From positions 1,612,001 through 1,676,000 of the forward strand of contig JAUTDP010000001.1 of assembly GCA_033439795.1 (NCBI GenBank): a stretch of 64,000 nt of DNA, read 5' to 3'. The translations under genes were made by a program, and so were the position numbers. The DNA is from Sordaria brevicollis (Eukaryota; Ascomycota; Sordariomycetes; Sordariales; Sordariaceae). Below the pieces are notes generated by a model. The model worked only from the letters and a program-made list of their open reading frames with translations. It ran no database searches and was not told where the DNA came from. Of this stretch, positions 32,965 to 46,159 are shown piece by piece. The number at the start of each line of letters is the position of its first letter. The stretch's first letter is position 1.

Positions 32965-33513
32965 GGTAAGGGTTTTCGAAGAGAAATTCGCCCGTACGGA
33001 TTAGGTTAAGTTCGTTTAAAGAATAGTAATTTAGGTAATTAATTATATTTAAATAAAACGAATAAAAGGTCGACTATTTATTAATAAATTAAAAAAATAA
33101 TACCGCTAAAATTAAATAAATAGAAGAATAAATATCAATGGAGAATTTTATAATAATTATAATAAGACCGCCCCTAATAATAAACGTACCCGTTTAATTA
33201 TTATAATTGCCGGAATTTTTAGCCCTCGATTAAAAAGTATAATTAAAGGATATTATAAAAAAAAAATAGGTATTATATTATAATTATTAATTAATAATAG
33301 CGGTAATTAAATTAGGTCGGCGGTATAAATTTGTAATTATTAATTTCAATCCGAAATTTAGTAATATTATAATAAAATAGTATATAATTAATTAGAAAAA
33401 GAAAAAGCGGAAGAGAATTTAACCTTCGGAGGATAATAAAGATTATTATTTATTAATAAAAGCGAAGAATTCCCTTTTTATTTAAACGAAAATAGAGGTA
33501 ATCGGCTTTAGGG
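32965..33513 (+). mobile_element. 5'-truncated Tad1-like LINE, part 1 (to MULE-2)
   Basis: Begins within ORF2, downstream of the RT domain, directly after the 3' end of the preceding LINE. It covers the ORF2 C-terminal region, aligning with 20995-21320 and with the complement of 27180-26900. MULE-2 interrupts it; the copy continues at 38349-40262. Confidence 0.85.
32970..33513 (+). pseudogene. LINE ORF2 C-terminal fragment
   Basis: C-terminal part of the LINE polyprotein, downstream of the RT domain and before the Cys/His motif. Strongly RIP-mutated; recognised by alignment with the less mutated 20995-21300, where the frame is open. It carries no catalytic residues. Confidence 0.65.
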
Positions 33514-33521
33514 CTTTTTTT
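33514..33521. repeat. MULE-2 target-site duplication (left)
   Basis: CTTTTTTT, repeated at 38341-38348. The LINE site elsewhere (about 21340, TTCCTTTTCTAAAGG) shows the pre-insertion context. Confidence 0.85.
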
Positions 33522-33590
33522 GGCATTTACTCCGCGTGCCCCATGGTCCTCTTACTCGTACCCTAATCCCTATCCGTACCCCAATATTTT
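33522..33590 (+). repeat. MULE-2 left TIR
   Basis: Starts GGCATTTACTCCGCGTGCCCC; inverse of 38274-38340. Spacing of the three box repeats is as in MULE-1, but the box is GYGCCCC rather than GGGCACC, so the TIRs have diverged between subfamilies. Confidence 0.9.
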
Positions 33591-34379
33591 AGGTCTTGGC
33601 ATGAAATTTTGATATATTTTATAATTGATATAGAAATTTCCAACGTATTATTCGCATTCGGAAAATTGAAAATTTCGTTAAATAATTTAATTTTATATAT
33701 AATTTTCTATAGGACTATATATATTTTACGAAGTTTTATATTCTTATCCGTCGAGCGCGTACGGGCTATTAAAATAGTAATACTAAAAATAATATCGCTA
33801 ATTTCATCCCCTTCCCCCGGGAAAATTTCTAAATTATAATTATAATTACAACTATATTATATTATTATTATTATAAATAATACCAAAATACGCTCAATCT
33901 CCTTTAAACGCCCCTAACGCTCTTATAAATATTAAATATCACTTCGATTATTATTAACCCCGAAAGGGGTATTATAAGGACGCCCGTAGTATAGCGGTTT
34001 ATTATTAACAAATAATAGCCGCTACTAGTATTATAAATTTATAAAGACCCTTTATTCGAATTATATTTATATTAAATATAATTATTTTTTATTATTTTTA
34101 CTAATTATAAATTTAAAATATACCGTAGGCAATAGGCTAAGAATACCGGGGGTAATAAATAATAAGTAGAAGGGGACGTACACTATAATAAATAATACGC
34201 TATCCCTCGTTTCTTATTAACGTTTCGCTTAGGTTTAAAGTATAAGGGACTCGGACGGGGCGTATAATTAAAACGGAGGAACCTCCTTTTTTTATTAATT
34301 TTTATTAAAATAAAAAATTACAATCCCTAATATAGTATTTTAATATAGTATTTTAATATAGCGTTAAAAATTATTATTT

Positions 34380-37300
34380 ACTTAAAGTTGGCTTTAAGTA
34401 AGTCTACTAATACGGCTACTATATATTACGATTAATTAGGTATTAAGGGGCTGAGAAGTAAATCGAACTTTCTTTTTTAGAACTTGCTTTAGAATTTACT
34501 TTTAATTATTTTAATTATTTTAATCCTTTTATTTATTACGGGCCCTCTTACGGGTAAACGCTTACTTAACTAACGAATTATATTATTATAATAAAAAATT
34601 TAGGGAAGAATTTAGCGTAAACGTTAATTTCAATTTTCGCTTCAGCTTTATTTCTATTATTAATATTATTTTAATATTTAAAGCTAATATTACTTTAATA
34701 TTCGAATTTGGGTATAGAGGTAATAGCGATAAATCTAACCGCGGGAATTAAAGAGGTAGTAATTTATATTCTAATTTTAGTACTAAATTAATAATATCGA
34801 CGTAAATCTCTAGGTCGATTAGTTCTACGTTAAATATAAATTTTAATACCTTTTCGTTACTTATATCCAAATTTAATATTAAAATTATTTTTAATTCCTA
34901 TTTAAACAAAGCTTAAACTATATACTATTTAAATACTACAATTTTACCTCTTATAATTTACTATTCGCTAACCTATTTCGTAAAGAGCGGTACTAATACC
35001 TATTCTATTTAAATAAGGGGTTTAAGCCCTTAAAAATTATTCTAAGGGTTTTCTAATTATTCGTTAAAAAAAGCTTTATTTAAAGGATTAAAACTAAGCT
35101 TATAGGAATATATAGCGGTAATTATTCGGTTACTTTTAATATTATCCTTTTATTCGTTAACTTCCTCCTCTAATTATAAAATTAATAGTAAACGAAAATA
35201 GGGAAGGGAAGGATAAGAAGGAGAAAAAGAATAAAAAAAAGAAGGAGGGCAGGAAGGAGAAGGCGAGCGAAAGCCGGGTATAATTATATAAATATAATTA
35301 AATATTTCCCCTTTATCCTCTTTATCCTCTTCTTTATTATCTTTAATATTTTTATTATCTTTATTATCCTCTTCGTTATTCTCTTCGCTATTGGGCTAGT
35401 AATTTGAAATCGAATCGTTATATTACGTTAATTCAATTATCCCTTTATTTTTCTTCTTCTTCTTCGTAGAATTAAGGGCGAATTCGTTTACTTTATTTAT
35501 TTTATTATAGGATTTATACCTTTATATATTCGGTCGTAATTTAGGGAAATTATTAAAATTACTCTATTTAATCGATTTAATTACATTATTCTTCTTCTTC
35601 TTCTTTAAAGCCGGCGTAACCTTCTTAAGAATTTTAGGAATTTTAAGGGTCTTAAGAGTTTTCTTCTTCTAGTTTTTATCGGCGGAGGGGAGAGTATATT
35701 TATTAAGGATAAATTTAATAATATTTTTAATACTTTTTTATCCTTTTTTAGGCGCAATATGAAGGTTTCGAAGGCGAAGGTAAAAATCGTTAATATCCTA
35801 TACTAAGAATATTAATTAAATAATAAAGGATAACGTAAAAAGGATAACGTAGAAGGGATATACTAAAAGCTATTTATAATACCAATATAGTAAAATATAC
35901 GTAACTTTAAGAGGTTTCTTTACCGCTATATATTTAAAAATAATATAACGATATAGCAATTTATATTAAGGAGTAATATTATACTCCTCGTCGTATAGTC
36001 TTAAGGTAAGCGGATTCGGGCGTTAGTTTATTAACCTATATTTCTTAACTTAAAGGTATTTATAATTAATCAAATTAAGGGTAAGATAGTTAATTAATAA
36101 TGGAAGCTTACTAAAGTATTAGCGATTTAAATACTCCTACCGCTAAAGGATTTACTATTTAACTACCTTCTTATTAAACTTTTAGTATTGGTCTACAATT
36201 ATTTCTATAATAGTAGAAATAAATTTATAAATATTACTATTACTATTGAATAGGAAGCTTTTAACGCTAAGATTATTGGATTCTATTAGTAACGTAACTT
36301 TAATACCAAAATTCCGGTATTTCTTAGTGAAATAAATTACCTATTATTTTTTAATTAAAAGCCAATTCTTCTAAATATATCGAAGGGTAGCTATTTGGCC
36401 GGTAAAGACCTTCTTTAACCTCTCCTATATTACCTAGAACTCTAATTCGGTTTTAACGTACATTATAAGCTTGAATATAGCTATAATACTTTGTAGGTCG
36501 TTAGTTATTTTAATAGGATTAATAAACTCTTTAAATTATATAGAAATATAAATACTATAGTCGATTATATTAAAAATAACCGGATTCTCCTAATTATTTT
36601 TACCTTCTTCGTTTTCCGAATTATTATTATCGTTATCAATACTCTTCTTACCTTTCTACTTCTTCTTAACATTATATAAAATATTTTTAATAATATAGAA
36701 AAGGTATAATTACTATTAAATATTTAAGAATATATTAATTAACGCCTATCTCATTTCCTTAAACTTATTAGTAATAACGATAGAAGGGGTTAGCAATTTA
36801 TACCGCTATTATAATTCCAAAGTAATTTCAATTAGGAAATCGAAGGCTTCTTACTTCTCGTCGTTAATAATACCAAAGATATAATTAAATATAATACCAA
36901 TTAAAGAAAGATTTAATATTTAGTAAAACGGATAATTAAACCTATTAGTATTATACGTATTATTAATAATTATAACTTTAAAAAATATATTAACTATTTA
37001 TATATAAACTAGGAAGGTAAAGATTAAACCTAATAACCGTTCTAAGTCTTCTAAATCTATTATCTTAATATATTCAAAATCGTTATTATCGAAAGCCTTA
37101 ATTAATATATTAATTAGAATATATTTATCGAAATCACGGCGACGAAATCGTACACATACGTTATATATATCCGATTTCGTATATATTATATTAGGAAATT
37201 CGTTACGAACCATCGTTATAATCTCCCGAATTCGAATAATATTAAATTTAAACGTATTATTAATCTTTTATAATATTTTTAACTTCATTTTGCAATATTA

Positions 37301-37890
37301 TAAGTATACTAATAAGTGCTATATCCTTCTATAATTATACGCTTAATATACCTTATTAGGATATAAATAGAAACGCTAAAGACTATTTATCTTCTTCGCT
37401 ATTCCCTTCTATTAATAATTATACTTTTATATAATAATCTTTCGTATAATAGTAATAAATAGGCGTAATTTACTAAAACGGTTATACAAAATATAATAAC
37501 GAATATAATCTTTAATTAGTATTTTAGGCTTCGTACCCTTTCCTCCCCCTCTAATAATAATAAAGCCATAATACTTCGCCCACTCGTTAATCGCTTTTTA
37601 AAAGCCTTCGATAATTATTAACGGGGCTATAACGCCTTTTAATAAATTAGGGATTATATTTCTATAATCGAAAAATTCGTTTTTAAACGAATTAATAATT
37701 TCAAATTAAACCTCTTCTTTATCTTCGTCGATATTATTACCTTCATCGACGTTATTATTTTCGTCGATAAAAATATCGTTATCCGAAATACTATTCTATT
37801 AATCGTCGTTATCGCTATTAACGTTACTAATAATATTGCTATTAATATCTTCGATTATCGCATAATTATAATAATTAAAATTCTACGGCG
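34380..37890 (-). pseudogene. MULE-2 transposase (and C-terminal extension)
   Basis: Mutator-type transposase on the minus strand. An acidic Asp/Glu/Asn-rich N-terminus lies at 37880-37690. A 71-codon open stretch (37213-36998) carries the DIYNVC-R and LIKAFDNNDFEYIK segment just before the core. The first catalytic box is IIDNTYNTN-like at 36990-36955. The CFFHI-NIL-type segment lies near 36720-36640. An acidic 9-bp repeat tract (35320-35395) and a Leu-rich tail (to about 34400) follow. Many RIP-type stops; inactive. Confidence 0.75.
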
Positions 37891-38273
37891 GTATTTTGAA
37901 AACAATATACGTAGTACGCTCTTTATCCTATCGATTTAAAAATTAATTAATAATTAATTAGGAACGCGTATAAATAGTCTTATATACGTGTAGTTGGATC
38001 TGGCCTATTTTACTTAGAGGGTTAGCGCAATTGTAAAATAGAAAGAAAGAGAAAAAAGAAAATGTATAGTATACGAAATAGAAGGTACGGGCAATAGGCG
38101 CCTTATACGTAAATGCCCCTAATAAAGGCCGTACACGTAGGGTATAGGTGGGTGAATGGGGGATCTACTGGTAGAATGGTCTTGGCATTATATACTATAG
38201 AAATGGCCTTGTACGACCGTTGTCAACGTGTAAAAAACTTCGGTAAAAAAAAACTTGTACCAATAACCCTAAC

Positions 38274-38340
38274 CCAATTGGGGCACGGATAGGGATTGGG
38301 GCACGAGTAAGAGGACCATAGGGCACGCGGAGTAAATGCC
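38274..38340 (-). repeat. MULE-2 right TIR
   Basis: Contains three GGGGCACG/GGGCACG-type boxes and ends GGAGTAAATGCC. CCCTAACCCAATTGGGG (about 38265-38282) is just inside. Confidence 0.9.
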
Positions 38341-38348
38341 CTTTTTTT

Positions 38349-40262
38349 TTTAATAAGAAAATCCTTAATATTAATACCCTTATTTATTCGTATAAATTAG
38401 GACGAAAAACGTTTTACTATATTATATTCGAATATTTCCGGATAGTAAATATATAGTTCGTAATAACCGATTAATTATAAACGTAAAAATAATTTTAAAT
38501 TTATTTAAACAATAGAATGAAAGCCGAAAGAACTTTATTATAGGTATTTTAATTAGGACGATTAAATAAATACTATTTAATAATTAAATTAAAAGAGGAG
38601 CGGCGAAACGAATTCGTTCGTTATTTTTAAATTTCTTTTCTTCCTTTTCTTTTACTTTTATTTACTAATATATTGGAACGAAGACGGAGGGAGGATTTCT
38701 ATTTAATTAAGAATTTATTGGGCCGTAAAGGCAATAATTTATTTAATTATTATTTCTTTTTATAATTAATTAAAATTTTTAATATTTTATTATTATTAAT
38801 AAGTAGATAATTTTATTCGTCGAATTAATAAATATATTAGCGTATAGTATTAATTACGAATTAATATTAAATAAATTAATTATTTTTAGTAGGAATAGAA
38901 TTAGTAGGACGAATAGCCGGCGAATTGATTTTTATTAGGGAGTTATTATAGGAAAATATACGAATACCGCTATTATTTTAAGGAATTCTACTATTATTAT
39001 TACGAAATAAATTATTATTATTATTATTATAGGGCAAATTATTATTATTATTATAAGGGATATTACCCGAAGGAATATAATTACCGATTAAATTATCCTT
39101 ATTAAAAAAGAAGAGTTCGCAATAGCCTTTTTTAAGGTAATTATTAACCGATTATTTTCTATAGCGAATAAATTACTTAAGAATACTAGTAAAGCCATTA
39201 TTAATAAGACGAAGGCGAATTATATTAGTAAATTCCTTAATAATAATATAGAAGCGGATAAAATAATCGCGGAATTTATTATTAATCGGATTTCGGGTAA
39301 TAACCTTTTTTTAAAAAGTATTATAGAAATTATAAAAGCCGCAAAGCGTATTAATTATATAATACGAAGCCATTAAAATATATTAAGTAATTTAATTAAA
39401 TTTATTTAAAAATAAATTAGAATAGAAAATATTAATAATATAAAAGATAATAATTTATTCGGATAATTAAAGATATAATAAATCGATTTAACGATAGCTT
39501 TTATATAAATATTATAATTTACGACGGTCGAAAAGGCGAAAAGGTCTTTAATTAATTAAAGGGTATAAGCGAAATATAAAGGAATATAAATACGGCTTCG
39601 GAAAGGTTAATATAAAGATAGAATATAACGGAGGGAAGATTTACTTTTTTTCTAATATATAAAGGAATTTATTATTAATAAAGAATTTAATAATACGTTC
39701 GAAATTAATTTTAATATCGGTATTAATTATATTAAATATAGGGATCGGCGAAAAAAGGCGAAGGGGAAACGAATATTCGCCCTTATTTTTATTAGAAATT
39801 TTTATTATTTTATAGAGCGTTTTAATGTATTTTTAATAAGGAATAATTATTTCGAATCGATTATTATTATTATTAAAGGAAGGAAAAATTTAAAAAAACC
39901 CGGGGGATAAGGGGTTTTATATTTAAGGGAAAGAAGTTTTTATATTAATATAAATTATAATAAAAACGTAATTATTATAAAAGGAAGAAAAAAATAAAAG
40001 GAATAAAGGAAAATTTAACGGTTAAGAAATTTAATAGCGGTTAAAAGGGTAAATAAGCGGGGGAATAAAAGGCGGAAAGTAGTAATAAATAAGAAACGGG
40101 ATAATAAATTAAGAAAGTAAAGCAATTTAATATTTTTATATAATAATAAATAGAAGGGATAAAATGGATATTAATTACGTTAGCGGTAAGTATATATTAC
40201 AATTATAGAATGCCGAAAAAATAGCGCGGATAAATCCGCGCCGGGAATTATAGCCGGGGTTT
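38349..40262 (+). mobile_element. 5'-truncated Tad1-like LINE, part 2 (after MULE-2)
   Basis: Continues the copy at 32965: the end of ORF2 (to about 38620), ORF3, and the 3' UTR up to the hairpin (40226-40262). It stops at CCGGGGTTTTT, where a minus-strand LINE piece is joined, so the true 3' end is lost. Confidence 0.85.
38830..39910 (+). pseudogene. LINE third reading frame (ORF3), unknown function
   Basis: Same frame as at 31390-32490. SIANKLL (about 39160-39180) and ADKIIAEF (about 39257-39280) are unchanged although surrounding bases differ; stops are again TAA at Gln-like positions. The copy ends in a short basic tract. Confidence 0.5.
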
Positions 40263-40264
40263 TT

Positions 40265-40860
40265 CTTAAATCTTTATAATTAATTGGGTTAGTATATTCG
40301 TTTAAATTTTTATTTTATTTTAAATAACCTCCGCGTAAATTCGATAATTAAATTTATAGTCTAATTAAACGTTTAGGAATTTTATTAATTCTATTGGTCG
40401 AAATATAATATCCCCGAATTAGAAAATTTCCGTTCTTAATACTCTCGTCCGCGTAAAATATATTAATTCCGTTTTATTCGCTTCGAATTTTATATTTCTC
40501 TCCCTTACCTATTCGGAATAAATTTTTTATACCGCTTAAAGTATCCTATAATTCTCTTCGGTAATTTTCGCTACAACGACGATATTAATATCGTCGGCGA
40601 AACCGACCGTAATCGTATTTTTAATTATAATTAGCTTACAGTACAATAAGGTAATAAAGAGGATAAAAAAAATTAAAGAGAGGGGGGAGCCTTAGGGTAT
40701 TCCGGCTTCTATAATGTAAGGAGCGGATATTTCGTCGTTAAAGAAGAGGGAACCTCTTCGTCCGTTAACGAAATTCGCTACCTACTCGAGAATCCATCGT
40801 AGGAGTCGCATTTCCCATAGGGTGTGTAGTAGCTACCTATAGTTGACTCTATCGAAGGTC
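40265..40860 (-). pseudogene. LINE ORF2 reverse transcriptase fragment
   Basis: Minus-strand piece aligned with the complement of 27640-28215. It includes the GIP*GSPL box at about 40710-40685 and the box 'A/V DD' region (FADD equivalent) near 40600-40580, where Asp codons are preserved (ATCGTCGGCGAAACC). 40780-40860 is lightly RIP-mutated. It carries neither LINE end and is a rearranged fragment. Confidence 0.7.
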
Positions 40861-40910
40861 CTTCCGGTATATAAAAGAATATAGCCTTTTAATATATATT
40901 ATAGTAGCCT
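40861..40910 (-). pseudogene. LINE ORF1 scrap
   Basis: About 50 bp matching the segment after the ORF1 zinc knuckle (complement of 13590-13640), abutting the 3' end of the next LINE. It shows that the next LINE landed in older LINE sequence. Confidence 0.6.
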
Positions 40911-41009
40911 TCGTAATAAGTAAGTAAGTAAGATTCTTATTCCCTAATTAAATTTATAACGTTAATATAATATAGGGTCTATTTTCGATTCCCTATAGGA
41001 TAAAACCGT

Positions 41010-41080
41010 AGGCGTTAAACGCCCCGGATAAAAACCCCGGCTATATTTTTCGGCGCGGACTTATCCGCGCCGTTTCTTCG
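41010..41080 (-). other. LINE 3' UTR hairpin block
   Basis: Inverted orientation: GGCGTTAAACGCC palindrome, CCCCGGATAAAAACCCCGG and GGCGCGGACTTATCCGCGCC hairpin, all arms intact. Confidence 0.8.
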
Positions 41081-41399
41081 GCGTTCTACGATCGCGGTGT
41101 ATACTTACCGCTAATGCGATTAATATCCGTCTTATCCCTTTTATTTACCGTTATATTAAAATATTAAACCGTTTTACCTCCTTAATTCGCCGTTTTATCC
41201 TTTATTTACTACCGCCTTCCGCCTTTTACTCCTTTATTTATTTACTTTTCTAACCGCTATTAAACTTCCTAACCGTTAAACTTTCTTTTATTCTTTCTAT
41301 TCTTTTCTTCCTTTTATTATAGTTATATTTCTATTACAATTTATATTAATATAAAGATTTCTTTCTTTTAAATATAAAAACCCTTTATCCCCTTAAGTC

Positions 41400-42500
41400 T
41401 TTTTAGGCTTTTCCTTCCTTTAATAATAATAATCGATTCGAAATAGTTATTCTTTATTAGAAATGCGTTAAAACGCTCCGTAAAATAATAGAAATTTCCG
41501 ACGAAAATAAGGGCGAAAATTCATTTCCTTTTTGCCTTTTTTTACCGACCCTTATATTTAATATAGTTAATACCGATATTAAAATTAATTTCGAATATAT
41601 TATTAAACGTTTTATTAATAATAAATTCTTTTATATATTAGAGAAAGGGTAAATCCTCCTTTTATTACGTTTTATTTTTATATTAATTTCTCCGAAGTTG
41701 TATTTATATTCTTTTATATTTCGCTTATACTTTTTAATTAATTAAGGCTTTTTTCTCCTTTCTAATTATCCTAGGTTATAATATTTATATAAAGGTTATT
41801 ACTAAATCGATTTATTATATCCCTAATTACCCGAATAAATTATTATTTTTTATATCGTTAATATTTCCTATTTTAATTTATTTTTAAATAAATTCAATTA
41901 GGCTATTTAATATATTTTAGCGGTTTCGCGTTATATAATCGATATATTTCGCAACTTCTACGATTTCTATAATACTTTTTAAAAGAAAATTATTAATAAA
42001 AATCCAATTAATAGCGAATTCCGCGATTATTTTATCCATTTCCGTATCGTTATTAAAGAATTTACTAGCGTAATTCGCCTTCGCTTTACTAATAATAATT
42101 TTACTAATACTTTTAAATAATTTATTCGCTATAAAAAATAATCGGTTAATAATTACTTTTAAAAAAATTATTGCGAATTCCTCTTTTCTAATAAGGATAA
42201 TTTAATCGGTAATTATATTCCTTTAAATAATATCCTTTATAATAATAGTAATAATTTACCCTATAATAATAGTAGTAATTTATTTTATAACGGTAGCGGT
42301 AGAATTCCCCCGAATAGTAGCAATATTTATATACCTTCTTATAATAATTCTCCGATAGAAATTAATTTGCCGGTTATTTATTTTATTAATCCCGTTCCTA
42401 TTAATAATAATTAGTTCGTTTAGTATTAATTCGTAATTGATATTATACGTTAATATATTCGTTAATTTAACGAATAGAACCGTTTATTCGCTAATAATAA
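41400..42500 (-). pseudogene. LINE third reading frame (ORF3), unknown function
   Basis: Copy of ORF3 in the full-length LINE, located between the end of ORF2 (about 42665) and the 3' UTR. It starts near 42480 with an ELTN-type segment, has a Thr-rich tract at 42240-42310, and ends in a Lys/Arg-rich tail near 41400. RIP-mutated like the others. Confidence 0.5.
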
Positions 42501-42664
42501 TAAAATATTAAAAGCCTTAATTAATTATAAAAAGAAATAATAATTAAATAAATCGTCGCCTTCGCGGCCTAATAAATTCTTAATTAAATAGAAATCCTCT
42601 TCCGTCCTTATTCTAATATATTAATAAATAAAAGTGAAAGAAAAAGAAGAAAGGAAAATTAAAA

Positions 42665-45600
42665 ATAGTAAGCAAATTCGTTTCGCTACTCCTTTTTTAA
42701 TTCGATTATTAGGCGGTATTTATTTAATTGTCCTAGCCGAAATATTTATAATAAGATTCTTTCGGCCTTAATTTTATTATTTAAATAAATTTGGAATTAT
42801 TTTTACGTTTACGGCTAATTAATTATTATAAATTATGTATTTACCGTCTAGAGATATTCGAATATAATATAATAGAACGTTTCCCATTTTAATCCGTATA
42901 AATAAATAAGGGTATCGATATCGGGGATTCTCTTTTAGAAAAGGAAGGCTTTAAGGCCGATTACTTCTATTTTCGCTTAAATAAAGAGGGAATTCTTTAC
43001 TTTTATTAATAAATAATAATCTTTATCGTCTTTTAAAGGTTAGGTTCTTTTCCGCTTCTTCTTTTTCCGATTGATTATATACCATTTTATTATAGTATCG
43101 CTAAATTTCGGGTCGAGGTTAATAATTATAAATTTATACCGCTAATTTAATTTAATTATTATTACCGTTAATTAATAATTATAGTACGATATTTATTCTC
43201 TCTTTATAGTATTTTTTAATTATATTTTTCGATCGAGGGTTAAAGGTTCTGGCGGTTATAACGGTTGAGCGGGTACGCCCGTTACCGGGGGTAATTCCGT
43301 TATAATCGCTATAAGGTTCTCCGTCGGTATTTATTTTTCCGCCCATTTAATTTTAATAATATTATTTTCTAATTTATTAATAAATAATCGACCTCTTATT
43401 CGTTTTATTTAAATATAATTAATTACCTAAATTATTATTCTTCGGACGAATTTAATTTAATTTATATAAGCGAATTTCTCTTTAAAAGCCCTTATCCGTT
43501 TATTAAAATAGAAGTCGAATAGCGGGTAAAAAGTTTCTATTTTAAAGTTCCGTACCGGCGTAACTTTATACGCCCCGACGACGATTTTTAAATATTTAAT
43601 TTAATATTTAATTAATCCGATTATTATTTTTCGAAGTTTACTATATATTTTTATCGGTTAGTAGAAAATTAAAGTTCTATATATAATCGCGTTTTGAATA
43701 TATTTAGTATAAATCTCCTTCGTATAAATAAAAGAATAACCCTAAATTTTTACGGTTAATTAAATTAATATATTCGTTTAAATCTTTATTTTTTTTTTAA
43801 TAGCCTCTATATAAATTTAATAATTAAATTTACAGTTTAATTAAACGCTTAAGAATTTTATCGATTTTATTAATTAAAATATAATATTTTTAAATTAGAA
43901 AATCTCCGTTCTTAATACCTTCGTCCGCGTAAAATATATTAATTCCATTTTATTCGCTTTAAATTCTATACCTCTCTCCTTTACCTATTTGGAGTAAATT
44001 TCCTATATTATTTAAAATATTTTACAATTCTCTTCGGTAATTTTTACTATAGCGACGATATTAATATCGTTAATAAAACCGACTATAATTATATTTTTAA
44101 TTATAATTAATTTATAATATAATAAAATAATAAAAAGGATAAAAAGAATTAAGGAGAGGGGGGAACTTTAGGGTATTCTAACTTTTATAATATAGGGAGC
44201 GGATATTTTATCGTCGAAGAAGAGGGAACTTCTTCGTCCGTTAACGAAATTTATTATTTATTTAAAAATTTATTATAAGAATCGCATTTCCTATAGGGTA
44301 TATAATAATTACCTATAATTAATTCTATCGAATACGCTTTTAAAATTAAAGAGTATTAACGATATAACGGCTCTAAATTTCTAAATTATATATATAATAT
44401 TTATAATAATACGGATAATAAATTCGGTCGAACGGCTTACCCGATTACTTATTTAACCTTTTAATAGGAGGTTGAATTTTTCCGCGGTTTAGATAAATTT
44501 TTTAGCGATAAACGTTTCGAAGATTTTTTTAACGTTATTTAATAGTAAAATTAACCTCTATACGCCGGTTAATTTTTACTATACGGCGGTTTTTCCTAAT
44601 TTTTTAAAAACGATTATTTTCGTATTCTTAAATTATTATAGGAAATATTTAAAATAAAAATTCGTAATTATAAAAGCGGTTATAACTTTTTAGAATAATT
44701 CCTTATAAATTTTTAAAAATCTATTCGAATATTAATCGACGCCTAGTACTTTATTCGGAATTATCCGAAATAAAATTTTTTAAATATCCTTTTCGGTAAT
44801 TAATTCGTTAATAAATAACGAATCGTTTATATTTAGTAAAAGGGTTTAATTGGGTAAATAATCCGTAAGAACGTTTACCTTCGGGAAGAAACGTTCGGCG
44901 AAAATATTCGCCTTATTATTATAATCTTCAATTTCTTTTATTCCTTTATATTATTTAAAAATTAGGAATTTAAGTAGGTTTATTAATAAATAACTTTGGG
45001 TACGGGCTTATTTTTCGAAGATTTAAAGTTCGTTTAAATTCTTCAACGCCTTTTCGACGCTTTTTTACTATATCGCTTATTAAATTTTCGTATTAATTTT
45101 TCTTTTCTTTATTAATACTTTTACGAATTCTATTTAATTCGAAGATATTTTTTCCCTATATTATTTCTATTACTTCTATTTTGTATTTTTCGTCGCTATT
45201 TTATATTTTAACGTTTATTATTTCACTCTTCTCCTTTAATTTTTCTTCTAATATAAAACGAATTCTTTTATTATATTTATAAATTCTTTATCGAATTTAT
45301 CGAATATAAATTCTAATTCTTCCTTCGTATTAATTTTCGCCGGGATTAAAATCTATTATAACGCTACTTCTTATATTTTTTCCGTATTTATTAAATTCTA
45401 ATTATAACCTTCCTTTATTTCCGCTTTTTTAATTTTTTTTCCGGTATAGATTTAAATTTTTTAAAGATAATAATCCGAACCGGTTTATTCGTATTATTAT
45501 ACCCTTTAGTATTTGGTTTCGATTCCTAATATTATTTATACGTAATTGATTATCCTATTTCTCTCTTCCTATATTATATTATTTATATAAGTCGGCTCCC

Positions 45601-46150
45601 CTTTAAGAATAATAAATTATATACGCTATTATTATATTTATATAAAGAATTTTTCGGCTTTTAGGCTAATTTTATTCTCTAAATTCTAATTAAAATAATA
45701 AAAGTTAAAGTCCCCGACGGCTACGATTTAATATTTTACCGGAAATTTTTCTTTAAAGAATTCGAAGAAAGGAAACTTTTATTCGTATTTTAATATTCTA
45801 TACGTTTTAATAGGGGAATAAATCGAATAAATAGTTAATAACTCCTTTAAATTTTTAAACGTTATAGAGGCTTAATCTTTCCCGACGTAGAAATTTAAAT
45901 TTTTAAAATTCTATCTTTTATTTACGTAAATAATTACTTTCCCCTTTTCTAAATAATTTACCTTAATATATTTACCGCTTTATAAACGATAAATATCCTC
46001 GTTTAAATTTTTACCCGGCTTTTAAATCGCTATAATATTATAAATTTCCTTCTATTCGAATAATAACTTCCTTCTCTCGTATAATTTCCCTATATTTTAA
46101 TAGAATATTTTTAATCGGATTATTAATTACTTTATAAAGGAATATTTTCT
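42665..46150 (-). pseudogene. LINE ORF2: endonuclease, reverse transcriptase, Cys/His tail
   Basis: Complete-length ORF2, about 1160 codons. The endonuclease region is near 45740-45700 (GDF-type motif; coding strand reads from TCCCCGACGG). Then the RT: GIP*G equivalent at 44185-44160 and FADD equivalent at 44085-44060, decayed to FINN-like sequence. The Cys/His segment is near 42900. All known catalytic boxes are in the right order but mutated. Confidence 0.8.
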
Positions 46151-46159
46151 AATCCTACG

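Larger units (their letters stand above)
33522..38340 (-). mobile_element. MULE-2: uninterrupted Mutator-like element
   Basis: 4819 bp with inverted ends (GGCATTTACTCC), an 8-bp target duplication, and collinear with MULE-1 end to end. It is the best guide to the pre-insertion structure of MULE-1. Three decayed iterons (GTGCCCC/GTACCCT/GTACCCC) lie in the left TIR. Interior strongly RIP-mutated; the right end (38000-38340) is lightly mutated. Confidence 0.95.
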
